Shown here: positions 22,797 to 31,599 of the stretch, one piece after another
Layout of the letters: every line of letters begins with the position of its first letter
Numbering within the stretch: position 1 is the first letter of the stretch
NCBI RefSeq assembly: GCF_003063505.1
Contig: NZ_NERW01000002.1
Coordinates: forward strand, 1,054,001-1,118,000
DNA from: Limnohabitans sp. T6-20
GTDB lineage: Bacteria > Pseudomonadota > Gammaproteobacteria > Burkholderiales > Burkholderiaceae_C
DNA length: 64,000 bases
Reading direction: 5' to 3'
Notes under the pieces: model-generated
What the model was told of the DNA's origin: nothing
Database searches by the model: none
The model's input: the letters and a program-made list of their open reading frames with translations, nothing else
Made by a program: the position numbers and the translations under genes

Positions 22797-23830
22797 TGGT
22801 CGAACTTCACACGCGGGTCCACCCACAAATAACAAAGGTCACTGACGAGCTTGGTGACCAGGCCGATCAGGGTGAACAAATACAAGGTGCCCAGCACCAC
22901 CGGGTAGTCGCGCCGAATGACGGCTTCGTAGCTGAGCAAACCCAGACCATCGAGCGAGAACAAGGTCTCAATCAGCAAAGAACCGGTGAAAAACGCGCCA
23001 ATGAAAGCCGCCGGGAAACCTGTGACCAGCGGGATCAGCGCATTGCGCATGACGTGCCGATACAGAACCCGGTTTTCGCTCAAGCCTTTGGCGCGGGCCG
23101 TCAGCACGTACTGCTTGCGGATTTCTTCGAGAAAAGCGTTTTTGGTCAGCATGGTGATGACGGCAAACGAGCCCAACACACTGGCCGTGACCGGCAAGGC
23201 GATGTGCCACAAATAATCGACCACCTTGGCACCCCAGCCGAGCTGGTCCCAGTTGGACGAAGTCAAGCCGCGCAGCGGAAACCACTGCAGCTGCCCACCA
23301 AAAATCACGAGCAAGGCCACGCCCAGAACAAAGCCCGGAATGGCGTAACCCACCAGCACCAGCAAACTGGTCAGGGTGTCAAAACGCGTGCCTGCCCGCA
23401 CCGCCTTGGCAATGCCCAAAGGTACCGACACCAGATAGCTCAGGAAAAACGTCCACAGACCCAGACTGATCGAGACCGGCAGTTTTTCCTTGATCAGACT
23501 CCACACGTCTTTGGGGTAGAAAAAGCTTTTTCCCAGATCGAATTGAGCAAACTGTTTGAGCATCATCCAGAAACGCTCGGTGGGCGGTTTGTCAAAGCCA
23601 TACAGGGTTTTGATCTCGGCAATGCGCGCGGCATCCACACCCTGGCGGCCACGGTAACCACTGCCCGCCGCCGCAGCGCCCTCGCCGCCTGTGTCACGCC
23701 CCTGCAGCTGAGCCACCATTTGCTCCACCGGACCACCGGGCACAAACTGGATGACCGCAAAAGTCATCAACAAGACCCCGAACAAGGTCGGGATCATCAG
23801 GAGCAAGCGTTTGAAAATGTAGGCCAGCAT
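22793..23830 (-). CDS. yejB: Peptide ABC transporter permease (YejB-type)
   Basis: A 345-residue inner-membrane permease starting MLAYIFKRLLLMIPTLFGV, a classic DppB-type first helix. After the first helix there is a Gly/Ala-rich insertion (about residues 44-65) containing DTGGEGAAAAGSGYRG, which is the kind of loop seen in YejB and not in DppB. The transport loop ARAKGLSENRVLYRHV lies in the second half. It begins 3 bases after the yejA stop. Confidence 0.92.
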   Translation of the reverse strand: MLAYIFKRLLLMIPTLFGVLLMTFAVIQFVPGGPVEQMVAQLQGRDTGGEGAAAAGSGYRGRQGVDAARIAEIKTLYGFDKPPTERFWMMLKQFAQFDLGKSFFYPKDVWSLIKEKLPVSISLGLWTFFLSYLVSVPLGIAKAVRAGTRFDTLTSLLVLVGYAIPGFVLGVALLVIFGGQLQWFPLRGLTSSNWDQLGWGAKVVDYLWHIALPVTASVLGSFAVITMLTKNAFLEEIRKQYVLTARAKGLSENRVLYRHVMRNALIPLVTGFPAAFIGAFFTGSLLIETLFSLDGLGLLSYEAVIRRDYPVVLGTLYLFTLIGLVTKLVSDLCYLWVDPRVKFDQ

Positions 23831-23833
23831 GTT

Positions 23834-25717
23834 TCAAGGGCCTTTCTTGGCGACCGTTGGCACGGCTTGAGCGGACTTTGCCGAGCGCGACCACCAGACC
23901 GAAGTCACCAAGGCCTCTGGTTGGTAATAGCGCGGCAAATTGGCGGGTCGGTCAAAAGCCGCCGCACGCCAGGACACCCGGTGCACCGCGCCATACCAAT
24001 GGGGCACCACGTAATGGCCGTGGCGCAATACCCGGTCCAAAGCCCGCAAGCTGGCCACCAACTCAGGCCGGGAGGTGGCGCTGACGGCTTTGTCCAGCAA
24101 GGCGTCCACGGCTGGGTCCTTCAGGCCCAGCACATTGCCAGAGCCCTCAACGTCCGCTGCTTTGCTGCCAAAGCGCTCCAGCAATTCGGTGCCCGGTGCC
24201 TCACTGCCCACTGTGCGGTTGCTGACGATGTCGAAATCAAACACATCCATGCGCTTTTGCAGCAAGGCGAAGTCGATCACTTTGTATTGCACCTGAATGC
24301 CCAGCTTTTCCAGATTTTTCGCAAAGGGCGTGACCACGCGCCCCATCGAGCCGGAGCTGTCCAGAAACTCCAGGGTCAGCGCCTGACCGCCCGCGTTGCG
24401 CAAAGCGCCGTCACGGTAAGTCCAGCCCGCCTGCGCAAGCAAATCGCGGGCTTGGCGCAGGTGGTCGCGCAGGGTATGCCCAGAGTCGATGGCCAACTCC
24501 GTCTTGGGTGGCTGCGGCACGTCTTGCTCAAACACGGCGGCAGGCAGCTTGTTCTTCAAAGGCTGCAGCAAAGCCAATTCATCGGGACCGGGCCTGCCTT
24601 TAGCCTCGAAGTCACTGGCCACGAAATAGCCGCGCACACGGCTGTAGGCGTTGTAAAACAGCTGGCGGTTCAGCCATTCAAAGTCCATGGCCAAAGCAAT
24701 CGCCTGGCGCACCCGCACATCCTTGAATTTGTCGCGACGCAGGTTGAACTGAAACCCCTGAAAGTCGCCCGCATTGCCATGCGGCAACTCGGCCTTGATC
24801 AGCTCGCCCCGCTCAAACGCACGCCCCGTGAAGGCCCTAGCCCATTCGCGTGCAATGAACGACTGCATGTAGTCGAACTCACCCGCCTTGAAGGCTTCAA
24901 GCTGCGCTGTACTGTCTTTGTAAATTTTGTAGGTGATGCGGTCAAAGTTGAACAGGCCCTTGCGCACGTTCAAGTCTTTGGCCCAGTAATCCGGATCACG
25001 CACATAGGTGATGTCTTTGCCAAACTGCACCGGCCCGATGCGGTAAGGGCCCGACGCAATCGGGATGTCCATCACCATCTGGTCGAGCGCTTGCAGGGCG
25101 TTGCCTTTGAGGCCCCATTGGCGGCTGAACACCGGCAAGCTGCCGACGATCAGGGGCAGTTCGCTGTTGGGGCGTACAAAATCAAAGCGGACACTGCGCT
25201 CGCCCAGAACAGTGGCCGCCTTCACCTCGCCAAAATACGTGCGGTATTGGGGTGCCGCCTGCTTGCTGGTCAGTCGTTCAAACGAGTGGCGCACATCGGC
25301 GGCCAACACCGGATCGCCGTTGTGAAAACGGGCCTGGGGGTGGATCTGAAACGTCACCGACAAGCGATCAGGCGAGACCTGAATGTCAGAGGCCAGCAAA
25401 CCATAAGCCGTGGTTGGTTCGTCCATGTTGCCGACCAACAAGGTGTCAAACATCATGGCCAGCATGGAAGGTGGTGCGCTGCCTTTGAGGGTAAAGGGGT
25501 TGTACTTGTCGAAGTTGGACTGCCGCGTCGGCGGCACCAAAACGATCTCGCCGCCTTTGGGCGCAGCAGGGTTCACATACGAGAAATGGCTAAAACCAGC
25601 GGGGTAGCGGATGTCGCCAAACTGGGCATAGGCGTGTGCCGCCCACGCGTTACCTGAAAGCCAGAACCCGAGGGCCAGCAAGCAGTTTGTCAAAAATCGG
25701 GCCGTGGGTCTTCGCAT
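23834..25717 (-). CDS. yejA: Periplasmic peptide-binding protein (YejA-type, SBP family 5)
   Basis: The extracytoplasmic substrate-binding component of the Yej importer. Counting from ATG 25715-25717 ([18 protein letters not shown]) the protein has 627 residues with a Sec signal peptide cleaved near NAWA-AHAYA. Upstream in-frame codons do not look like a real N-terminus. It shows the SBP_bac_5 features [14 protein letters not shown] near the mature start and [20 protein letters not shown] in the middle. It is the first gene of yejABEF and is divergent from fabI, with 37 bases between starts, so their promoters must overlap the genes or each other. Confidence 0.93.
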   Translation of the reverse strand: MRRPTARFLTNCLLALGFWLSGNAWAAHAYAQFGDIRYPAGFSHFSYVNPAAPKGGEIVLVPPTRQSNFDKYNPFTLKGSAPPSMLAMMFDTLLVGNMDEPTTAYGLLASDIQVSPDRLSVTFQIHPQARFHNGDPVLAADVRHSFERLTSKQAAPQYRTYFGEVKAATVLGERSVRFDFVRPNSELPLIVGSLPVFSRQWGLKGNALQALDQMVMDIPIASGPYRIGPVQFGKDITYVRDPDYWAKDLNVRKGLFNFDRITYKIYKDSTAQLEAFKAGEFDYMQSFIAREWARAFTGRAFERGELIKAELPHGNAGDFQGFQFNLRRDKFKDVRVRQAIALAMDFEWLNRQLFYNAYSRVRGYFVASDFEAKGRPGPDELALLQPLKNKLPAAVFEQDVPQPPKTELAIDSGHTLRDHLRQARDLLAQAGWTYRDGALRNAGGQALTLEFLDSSGSMGRVVTPFAKNLEKLGIQVQYKVIDFALLQKRMDVFDFDIVSNRTVGSEAPGTELLERFGSKAADVEGSGNVLGLKDPAVDALLDKAVSATSRPELVASLRALDRVLRHGHYVVPHWYGAVHRVSWRAAAFDRPANLPRYYQPEALVTSVWWSRSAKSAQAVPTVAKKGP

Positions 25718-25754
25718 GCGACAATTCTGCACACATTTTTCAGGAGTTGAAGAC

Positions 25755-26570
25755 ATGACGATAAAAACAGGATTTCTGTCGGGCAAAAAGTTGCTGATCA
25801 CCGGCGTGTTGTCCAACCGCTCGATCGCCTACGGCATCGCCAAGGCTTGCCATGCGCAAGGTGCCGAGCTGGCATTCAGTTATGTGGGCGAGCGCTTCAA
25901 GGACCGCATCACCGAATTTGCAGCGGATTTTGATTCCAAACTGATTTTTGACTGCGATGTCGGCAGCGATGAACAGATCGAAAAACTGTTCACCGACTTG
26001 TCAGCCACCTGGCCCAAGATCGACGGTTTTGTCCACGCCATCGGCTACGCGCCACGTGAAGCGATCGCCGGAGATTTCCTGGACGGTCTGTCACGCGAAG
26101 GCTTCAAGATCGCCCACGACATCAGCGCTTACAGCTTCCCCGCCATGGCCAAGGCGGCCCTGCCCTATTTGAATGACAAATCAGCTTTGCTGACGCTGAC
26201 CTATCTGGGTGCCATCCGAACCGTGCCCAACTACAACACCATGGGCCTGGCCAAAGCCAGCCTGGAAGCCTCGGTTCGCTACCTGGCCGAATCGCTGGGC
26301 AGCCAGAACCGTGGCCTGCGCGCCAACGGCATTTCGGCTGGCCCCATCAAAACCTTGGCCGCCAGCGGCATCAAGGGTTTTGGCAAGATTTTGTCGGTGG
26401 TGGCCGAAGCTTCGCCCATTCGCCGCAACGTCACCATTGACGATGTGGGCAATGTGGCGGCGTTCTTGTTGAGCGACCTGGCTGCTGGCGTGACGGCCGA
26501 AATCACCTATGTGGACGGTGGTTTCAGCCAAGTGGTGGGTGGCATTGCTGAGCCTGCAGCGGCTGAGTGA
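25755..26570 (+). CDS. fabI: Enoyl-[acyl-carrier-protein] reductase (NADH)
   Basis: Catalyses the last reduction of each fatty-acid elongation cycle; it is the target of triclosan and isoniazid-type inhibitors. Starting at ATG 25755, after an AGGAG ribosome-binding site at 25742, the protein has 271 residues, slightly longer than E. coli FabI. The Rossmann start [20 protein letters not shown] and the catalytic pair Tyr160-(x6)-Lys167, with Tyr150, fit FabI. It is monocistronic here, facing the decarboxylase gene across a palindrome-rich gap. Confidence 0.96.
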   Translation: MTIKTGFLSGKKLLITGVLSNRSIAYGIAKACHAQGAELAFSYVGERFKDRITEFAADFDSKLIFDCDVGSDEQIEKLFTDLSATWPKIDGFVHAIGYAPREAIAGDFLDGLSREGFKIAHDISAYSFPAMAKAALPYLNDKSALLTLTYLGAIRTVPNYNTMGLAKASLEASVRYLAESLGSQNRGLRANGISAGPIKTLAASGIKGFGKILSVVAEASPIRRNVTIDDVGNVAAFLLSDLAAGVTAEITYVDGGFSQVVGGIAEPAAAE

Positions 26571-26610
26571 TTTCGATCAGCGATTTGGAGGGGCTTTGAC
26601 GTCTTGAAGA

Positions 26611-26699
26611 CCGCCCGAGCCCAGGCGGGCGCTGCCCGTGCTCATCACTCGCTTCGCTCGCCAAATCGCCCGGTTCAGCGCCCACCTGAGCTCGGGCGG
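26611..26699. repeat. 24-bp imperfect inverted repeat
   Basis: Arms at 26611-26634 and 26676-26699 match as inverted copies at 22 of 24 positions (CCGCCCGAGC ... GCTCGGGCGG). The spacer is 41 bases. It lies just after the fabI stop and is one of three palindromes in this gap. Confidence 0.75.
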
Positions 26700-26802
26700 A
26701 GAGCTTGTTCAGATCACGGCGGGCTCGATGGCGATTGTTAAGCCATCCACACGACCGAGCGTTTGCTGCAAGCCGCGACTGCATGCTTGCAGTGCTTATT
26801 GT

Positions 26803-26840
26803 GAAATTAGAAAAGCGGCCGAGGCCGCTTTTCTAATTTC
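26803..26840. terminator. bidirectional terminator-like hairpin after fabI
   Basis: An 18-base perfect inverted repeat (GAAATTAGAAAAGCGGCC with its complement 26823-26840) with almost no loop. AAAAG/CTTTT tracts lie within the arms, so it resembles a bidirectional terminator for fabI and the convergent decarboxylase gene. Confidence 0.7.
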
Positions 26841-26845
26841 ACCCC

Positions 26846-26929
26846 GCAGGTGAGTTGGGCCCCGGTGCGGGGGCGATGTGGCAAAGCGAAGCGCCTCTGA
26901 GCCCCTGCACCGGGGCCCAACTCACCTGC
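26846..26929. repeat. 29-bp near-perfect inverted repeat
   Basis: Arms 26846-26874 and 26901-26929 pair at 28 of 29 positions, around a 26-base spacer. This is unusually long for a terminator and ends 24 bases from the decarboxylase stop. It may be a mobile palindromic element, a cruciform site or part of a terminator pair. Confidence 0.8.
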
Positions 26930-26953
26930 CACCTCAAAGACCTGACACTGGCA

Positions 26954-29227
26954 TCAGGCCTTCACGCAATCCGCAAAGTAACGTTTCTTGCCATCGTCGT
27001 CCTTGATCTCGACCAAGCCGTGGATATCGGTCTCAAAGCCGGGGCACTTCTCGTTGAACTCGCGGGCGAACTTGAGGTAATCCACGATCTTCTTGTTGAA
27101 AACTTCGCCGGGAATCAGCAAGGGAATGCCCGGTGGGTAAGGCGTGACCAAACCGACAGTGATGCGACCCTCCAAGTGATCGATTTCCACACGCTCTGTT
27201 TTGCGCTGCGCAATGTGGGCGTAGGCATCTGAAGGACGCATAGCAGGGGCCAAGTCTGACAAATACATGTCGGTGGTCAGACGGGCGATGTCGTATTTCG
27301 CGTACATCTCGTGCACGTGCTGGCACAGATCGCGCAGGCCCATGCGCTCGTAGCGCGGATGCTTCTGGCAAAACTCCGGCATGATTTTCCACATCGGCTG
27401 GTTCTTGGCGTACTCGTCCTTGAACTGCTGCAATGCAGTCAACAGCGTGTTCCAGCGGCCCTTGGTGATGCCGATGGTGAACATGATGAAGAAACTGTAC
27501 AGGCCGGTTTTCTCAACCACCACACCGTGCTCGGTCAGGAACTTGCTGACGATGGACGCGGGGATGCCGGTCTTGTCGAACTTGCCATCCAGATTCAGGC
27601 CAGGGGTCACGATGGTCGACTTGATCGGGTCCAGCATGTTGAAGCCATCGGCCAGTTGCTGGCCAAAGCCGTGCCATTTGCTGGTTTTTTTGCGCGGGTC
27701 GTTGCGCAAGATCCAATCGTCCGCACGGCCAATGCCTTCTTCGGCAAACTTCTCAGGCCCCCAAACCTTGAACCACCAATCCTTGCCGTAATCGTCGTCC
27801 ACTTTGCGCATGGCACGGCGGAAATCCAGCGCTTCGGCAATGCTTTCTTCCACCAGCGCGGTGCCACCGGGTGGCTCCATCATGGCTGCCGCCACGTCGC
27901 AGCTCGCAATGATGCTGTACTGCGGCGATGTCGAGGTGTGCATCAGGTACGCTTCGTTGAACAGCGGCCTGTCGAGTTTGGTGTTTTGTGCGTCCTGCAC
28001 CAACACATGGCTGGCCTGGCTGATACCAGCCAGCAACTTGTGGATGGATTGCGTGGCATACACCACCGACTCTTTGGGCCGAGCCCGCTTTTTGCCCATG
28101 GCATGGTACGGGCCATAAAACGGGTGAAAGGCCGCGTGCGGCAACCAAGCCTCATCAAAGTGCAGGTTTTCCACATACCCATCGAGCATGCTCTTGATGG
28201 TTTCGGTGTTGTACAAAACGCCGTCGTAGGTCGACTGCGTGAGCGTCATCACACGGGGCTTGACCTTTTTCGGGTCCACGCCCTTGAGCAAGGGGTTGGC
28301 CTTGATCTTGGCCATGATGGCCGAAGGCTCGAACTCGCTTTTGGGAATCGGGCCAATGATGCCGAAATGGTTGCGCGTGGGCTTCATGAAGACTGGAATC
28401 GCACCGGTCATGATGATCGCGTGCAAGATGGATTTGTGGCAGTTGCGGTCCACCACCACCACATCACCCGGCGCGACGGTGTGGTGCCAGACGATCTTGT
28501 TGGACGTGCTGGTCCCGTTGGTCACAAAGAAACAATGATCGGCATTGAAGATGCGGGCGGCATTGCGCTCACTCTCACCAATGGCGCCGTTGTGGTCCAG
28601 CAACTGACCCAGCTCTTCCACCGCATTGCACACGTCGGCGCGCAACATGTTTTCACCATAAAACTGGTGGTACATCTGACCGACAGGGCTCTTCAAAAAC
28701 GCCACGCCACCCGAATGCCCCGGGCAGTGCCACGAATACGAACCGTCTTCAGCGTAGTCCAGCAAGGCCTTGAAAAACGGCGGCTGCACACCTTCCAGAT
28801 AGCTCTTGGCCTCGCGGATGATGTGACGCGCCACAAACTCGGGCGTGTCTTCAAACATGTGGATGAAGCCATGCAGCTCGCGCAGGATGTCGTTGGGCAA
28901 GTGACGTGATGTCTTGGTCTCGCCATAGATGTAAATGGGCACATCGGCGTTTTTGCGGCGCACTTCATCAATGAAAGCGCGCAGGTTGATCACCGCCGGG
29001 TCCAGATCGGGGCCTGGTGAGAATTCTTCATCGTCAATCGACAAGATGAACGCACTGGCTCGGCTTTGCTGCTGGGCAAACTGAGACAAATCGCCGTAGC
29101 TGGTCACACCCAGAACTTCAAAACCTTCGCTGATGATCGCATCGGCCAAAGCCCGAATGCCCAGGCCCGATGTGTTTTCGGAGCGGTAGTCTTCGTCAAT
29201 GATGACGATGGGAAAGCGAAATTTCAT
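26954..29227 (-). CDS. Arginine/lysine/ornithine decarboxylase, AdiA-like
   Basis: A 757-residue PLP enzyme of the large inducible decarboxylase family, which removes CO2 from arginine, lysine or ornithine and helps with acid resistance or polyamine supply. Domains are an N-terminal wing (response-regulator-like fold, about 1-130), the PLP-binding core with Lys397 in TQSIHKLLAG, and a C-terminal domain. The length and the segment HCPGHSGGVAFLKSP resemble the biodegradative arginine decarboxylase AdiA, but the true substrate cannot be fixed by reading alone. It stands alone between fabI and tRNA-Ser; no matching antiporter is next to it. Confidence 0.85.
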   Translation of the reverse strand: MKFRFPIVIIDEDYRSENTSGLGIRALADAIISEGFEVLGVTSYGDLSQFAQQQSRASAFILSIDDEEFSPGPDLDPAVINLRAFIDEVRRKNADVPIYIYGETKTSRHLPNDILRELHGFIHMFEDTPEFVARHIIREAKSYLEGVQPPFFKALLDYAEDGSYSWHCPGHSGGVAFLKSPVGQMYHQFYGENMLRADVCNAVEELGQLLDHNGAIGESERNAARIFNADHCFFVTNGTSTSNKIVWHHTVAPGDVVVVDRNCHKSILHAIIMTGAIPVFMKPTRNHFGIIGPIPKSEFEPSAIMAKIKANPLLKGVDPKKVKPRVMTLTQSTYDGVLYNTETIKSMLDGYVENLHFDEAWLPHAAFHPFYGPYHAMGKKRARPKESVVYATQSIHKLLAGISQASHVLVQDAQNTKLDRPLFNEAYLMHTSTSPQYSIIASCDVAAAMMEPPGGTALVEESIAEALDFRRAMRKVDDDYGKDWWFKVWGPEKFAEEGIGRADDWILRNDPRKKTSKWHGFGQQLADGFNMLDPIKSTIVTPGLNLDGKFDKTGIPASIVSKFLTEHGVVVEKTGLYSFFIMFTIGITKGRWNTLLTALQQFKDEYAKNQPMWKIMPEFCQKHPRYERMGLRDLCQHVHEMYAKYDIARLTTDMYLSDLAPAMRPSDAYAHIAQRKTERVEIDHLEGRITVGLVTPYPPGIPLLIPGEVFNKKIVDYLKFAREFNEKCPGFETDIHGLVEIKDDDGKKRYFADCVKA

Positions 29228-29397
29228 GGGCTTGTCGGGCTGTGCGCCAAAGAAGGGACAAAGGAATTCAAACAGAGGCGAAGTTTAAGGACAAAACCCC
29301 CCCGTAAAACCACTGTCATCCAGAATTCATAAAAAAACCAGTGTGCGAATCAAGACAGACAAAAGATTCGAGCGCTCAAATGGGCCTTTTACGCTGC

Positions 29398-29403
29398 TAC
29401 AAT
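29398..29403 (+). promoter_or_regulatory. candidate -10 box of tRNA-Ser
   Basis: TACAAT lies 10 bases before the mature tRNA start, a suitable distance for a tRNA promoter. No good -35 box is seen at the usual spacing. Confidence 0.4.
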
Positions 29404-29413
29404 ACGACGCTTC

Positions 29414-29504
29414 GGAGCGGTGGATGAGTGGTTTAAGTCGCACGCCTGGAAAGCGTGTGTGGGTTAATAGCCCACCGCGGGTTCGAATCCCGCCTGCTCC
29501 GCCA
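29414..29504 (+). tRNA. tRNA-Ser (anticodon GGA)
   Basis: Cloverleaf with acceptor stem GGAGCGG / CTGCTCC (one G-T pair), a D arm, anticodon stem CACGC / GCGTG with loop CTGGAAA, anticodon GGA at 29448-29450, a long variable arm typical of serine tRNAs and T arm with GGTTCGAATCC. The 3' CCA (29502-29504) is encoded. It reads UCC and UCU codons. A strong terminator follows 5 bases later. Confidence 0.97.
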
Positions 29505-29508
29505 AAAC

Positions 29509-29541
29509 AAAAAAAGCCTGCACAGTGTGCAGGCTTTTTTT
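29509..29541 (+). terminator. intrinsic terminator of tRNA-Ser
   Basis: Seven A residues, the stem GCCTGCAC / GTGCAGGC and then seven T residues (29535-29541). It is symmetrical and may work in both directions. Confidence 0.9.
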
Positions 29542-29583
29542 CGTCTGTGCATTCAACACTGGCCCGAAGGCCCTTGTTGAAAG

Positions 29584-29603
29584 AGCCCCCGAAACCGGGG
29601 GCT
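29584..29603 (-). terminator. hairpin after the amino-acid binding protein gene
   Basis: A perfect 8-bp GC-rich stem (AGCCCCCG / CGGGGGCT) with a 4-base loop lies just downstream of the stop codon. It is followed on the minus strand by only three T residues, so it is a weak intrinsic terminator. A second imperfect hairpin occupies 29552-29577. Confidence 0.5.
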
Positions 29604-29609
29604 GCCAGA

Positions 29610-30776
29610 TCAGCGAACCACAGCGATTTGTGAACGCTCGCCACCTTTGTAGGTGTACAGCGTCAAAGCGCCGTTCTTGATGTCGCCTTTTTCGTCAAAC
29701 GCGATGTTGCCAGTCACGCCCTTGTAATTGATGGCTTTCAAAGCTGGCAGGTATTTCGCTGGATCAGCCGAGCCTGCTGTGACCATGGCAGTGGCCATGA
29801 CTTTGACAGCGTCGTAAACGTAAGGGGCATACACCTGCACGTCAGCATTGAATTTGGCCTTGAAGTCAGCGCGGAACTTGTCCATGCCGGCTTTCTGTTC
29901 GCCTTCAACACCACCAGCCTCAGCACAGAAGACCGACTCGTCTTTCATGGCATCGCCAGCCAACTTGGCCAGCTCGGAAGTGCAGATGCCGTCACCACCC
30001 AAGAACTTGGCGTTGATGCCCAAAGATTTCATCTGGCGCAACATCGGGCCAGCCACAGCGTCCATGCCACCGAAGAACACGACGTCAGGCTTCTTGGCCT
30101 TCAGAGTGGTCAAGATGGAGTTGAAGTCAGATGCTTTGTCGGTGGTGAATTCGTGACCGACGATGGTGCCGCCAGCAGCGGTTGCGCCCTTCTTGAACTC
30201 TTCAGCCACGCCTTGGCCGTACGCTGTACGGTCATCGATCACGGCAATGTTTTTGCCCTTGAGGGTTTCCACAGCGTATTTGCCGAGGGTGCCGCCTAGG
30301 TGCACGTCGTCAGCCACCACGCGGAACGCGCCAGCGTAACCTTGACGGGTGTACTTGGGGTTGGTCGCCGACGGGGAGATTTGTGGAATGCCTGCAGCGT
30401 TGTACAGCTGCGAAGCAGGAATGGTGGTGCCTGAGTTCAAGTGCCCGATCACGCCGTTGACTTTGGCGTCGACCAGTTTCTGGGCCGCAGCCGTGCCTTG
30501 CTTGGGATCGGCAGCATCGTCTTCAGCCAGCAATTCAAATTTGACAGCCTTGTCACCGATTTTCAGGCCAGCAGCATTGAGCTCCTCAATGGCCATGCGG
30601 GCACCGTTTTCGTTGTCTTTGCCCAAGTGAGCAATGGCACCGCTGACAGGACCCACGTGACCAATCTTGATCACTGTGGCGTCAGAAGCGGCATCTTTTT
30701 TGCCGCAAGCAGCCAAAACAACTGCAGCAACGGCCACAGAAACCAAGGTCAAAGAACGCACACCAGAAAATTTCAT
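29610..30776 (-). CDS. Branched-chain amino-acid ABC transporter substrate-binding protein (lipoprotein)
   Basis: A Leu/Ile/Val-binding family protein (LivJ/LivK type). The start MKFSGVRSL at 30776 has a GGAG ribosome-binding site; it is followed by a lipoprotein signal with lipobox LAAC and Cys24, so the mature protein is probably membrane-anchored rather than free in the periplasm. The binding fold begins IKIGHVGPVSGAIAHLGKDN. The ligand could be branched-chain amino acids or another amide or amino acid. No permease or ATPase genes are adjacent, so its partner transporter is elsewhere. Confidence 0.88.
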   Translation of the reverse strand: MKFSGVRSLTLVSVAVAAVVLAACGKKDAASDATVIKIGHVGPVSGAIAHLGKDNENGARMAIEELNAAGLKIGDKAVKFELLAEDDAADPKQGTAAAQKLVDAKVNGVIGHLNSGTTIPASQLYNAAGIPQISPSATNPKYTRQGYAGAFRVVADDVHLGGTLGKYAVETLKGKNIAVIDDRTAYGQGVAEEFKKGATAAGGTIVGHEFTTDKASDFNSILTTLKAKKPDVVFFGGMDAVAGPMLRQMKSLGINAKFLGGDGICTSELAKLAGDAMKDESVFCAEAGGVEGEQKAGMDKFRADFKAKFNADVQVYAPYVYDAVKVMATAMVTAGSADPAKYLPALKAINYKGVTGNIAFDEKGDIKNGALTLYTYKGGERSQIAVVR

Positions 30777-30794
30777 AGAAACTCCGAAAATAAA

Positions 30795-30811
30795 TTGCTT
30801 CAATTAAGCAA
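30795..30811. promoter_or_regulatory. small palindrome upstream of the binding-protein gene
   Basis: TTGCTT-CAATT-AAGCAA is a 6-bp perfect inverted repeat 19 bases upstream of the start. It could be an operator for a nutrient-responsive regulator. This is weak evidence, as such short repeats arise by chance. Confidence 0.3.
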
Positions 30812-30894
30812 GTCGTGAAGATACTGCAAAACCGACCGTTTGTGGCCTAGGGAAAACCAAAATTTTCTTCAACCTGACAAGGTTATTTAAAGGT

Positions 30895-31158
30895 TCAATC
30901 CATCTCCGCCCGAAAACGGTTCGCCCAAGCCTGCTGCAGGCTGCGCCGCACCAATTCGGTGGTCATGCGCTCCAATTCAGGGCGCAAACTCTCCACCAAA
31001 TCATCGGCCAATCCCATGAACGAAGCCCGCTCCAATTCGCGTGCATCCAATGCTGCAATCAAATGCGCGGGTATTTGGACAGGTGGAATAACCGTGCTTA
31101 AAACTGGAACAACCAAGGGGGCATTGTCTGAAAAGAGGGCTGATTCAGGAGATGTCAT
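30895..31158 (-). CDS. hypothetical protein (87 aa) coupled to holC
   Basis: An 87-residue protein, not recognised. Its N-terminus is Pro/Val-rich (VVPVLSTVIPPVQIPAHL) and its C-terminal half looks helical and charged (ELERMTTELVRRSLQQAW). The start overlaps the holC stop as ATGA, so it is translationally coupled. The helical tail suggests a protein-protein contact, but no function can be proposed. Confidence 0.65.
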   Translation of the reverse strand: MTSPESALFSDNAPLVVPVLSTVIPPVQIPAHLIAALDARELERASFMGLADDLVESLRPELERMTTELVRRSLQQAWANRFRAEMD

Positions 31159-31589
31159 GACGCAGAAACCTTGGACAAATCGTGTTGCAGTAAATCGTAG
31201 CCTTGGGCGGTGTAATGCCGCCAGCGCTGACGCGCTGTCATTCGACCGTGATCGTCGGTGGCCACAATTTCAATCAGGCGCTCAAACCTCTCAAAACCTT
31301 GAGGCACATCATCCCCCAGGTTCACCAGCACATCCATCCCGCTCAACTGTAGTGGATCGGGATGGAGGCGAATGGGTGAGGCATCCTGCACATCCTGGGC
31401 ATCAGCCGCGATGCTGTGCGGCAAAAAGTCCATTTCCGAAAAGGTCCAGAGTGCGGCGTCGAGTTGGCGCAATGCGGCCTCAGAGCCCACAACGCCAATC
31501 CTCAAGCCCCGCCCATGCGCTTTGCGCAAAAGCCGGCAGGCGTATTGCAAGCGCTCAGGCGCATTGAAATGAAATTCAATCCGGGTCAT
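31155..31589 (-). CDS. holC: DNA polymerase III subunit chi
   Basis: The chi subunit links the clamp loader to single-stranded DNA-binding protein. The 144 residues begin MTRIEFHFNAPERLQYACRL, the family start, at ATG 31589 (a GTG two codons earlier is less likely). Further family segments are DFLPHSIA near 54-61 and the C-terminal RWRHYTAQGYDLLQHDLS. It lies 10 bases after pepA, a known neighbour. Confidence 0.93.
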   Translation of the reverse strand: MTRIEFHFNAPERLQYACRLLRKAHGRGLRIGVVGSEAALRQLDAALWTFSEMDFLPHSIAADAQDVQDASPIRLHPDPLQLSGMDVLVNLGDDVPQGFERFERLIEIVATDDHGRMTARQRWRHYTAQGYDLLQHDLSKVSAS

Positions 31590-31599
31590 CTGCACCCAG

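Noticed and set aside
22769..25657. 962-codon plus-strand open frame across the yej genes
   Set aside because: Shadow of the yejABE coding strand. The minus-strand proteins have full motifs, signal peptide and operon overlaps; the antisense one has none.
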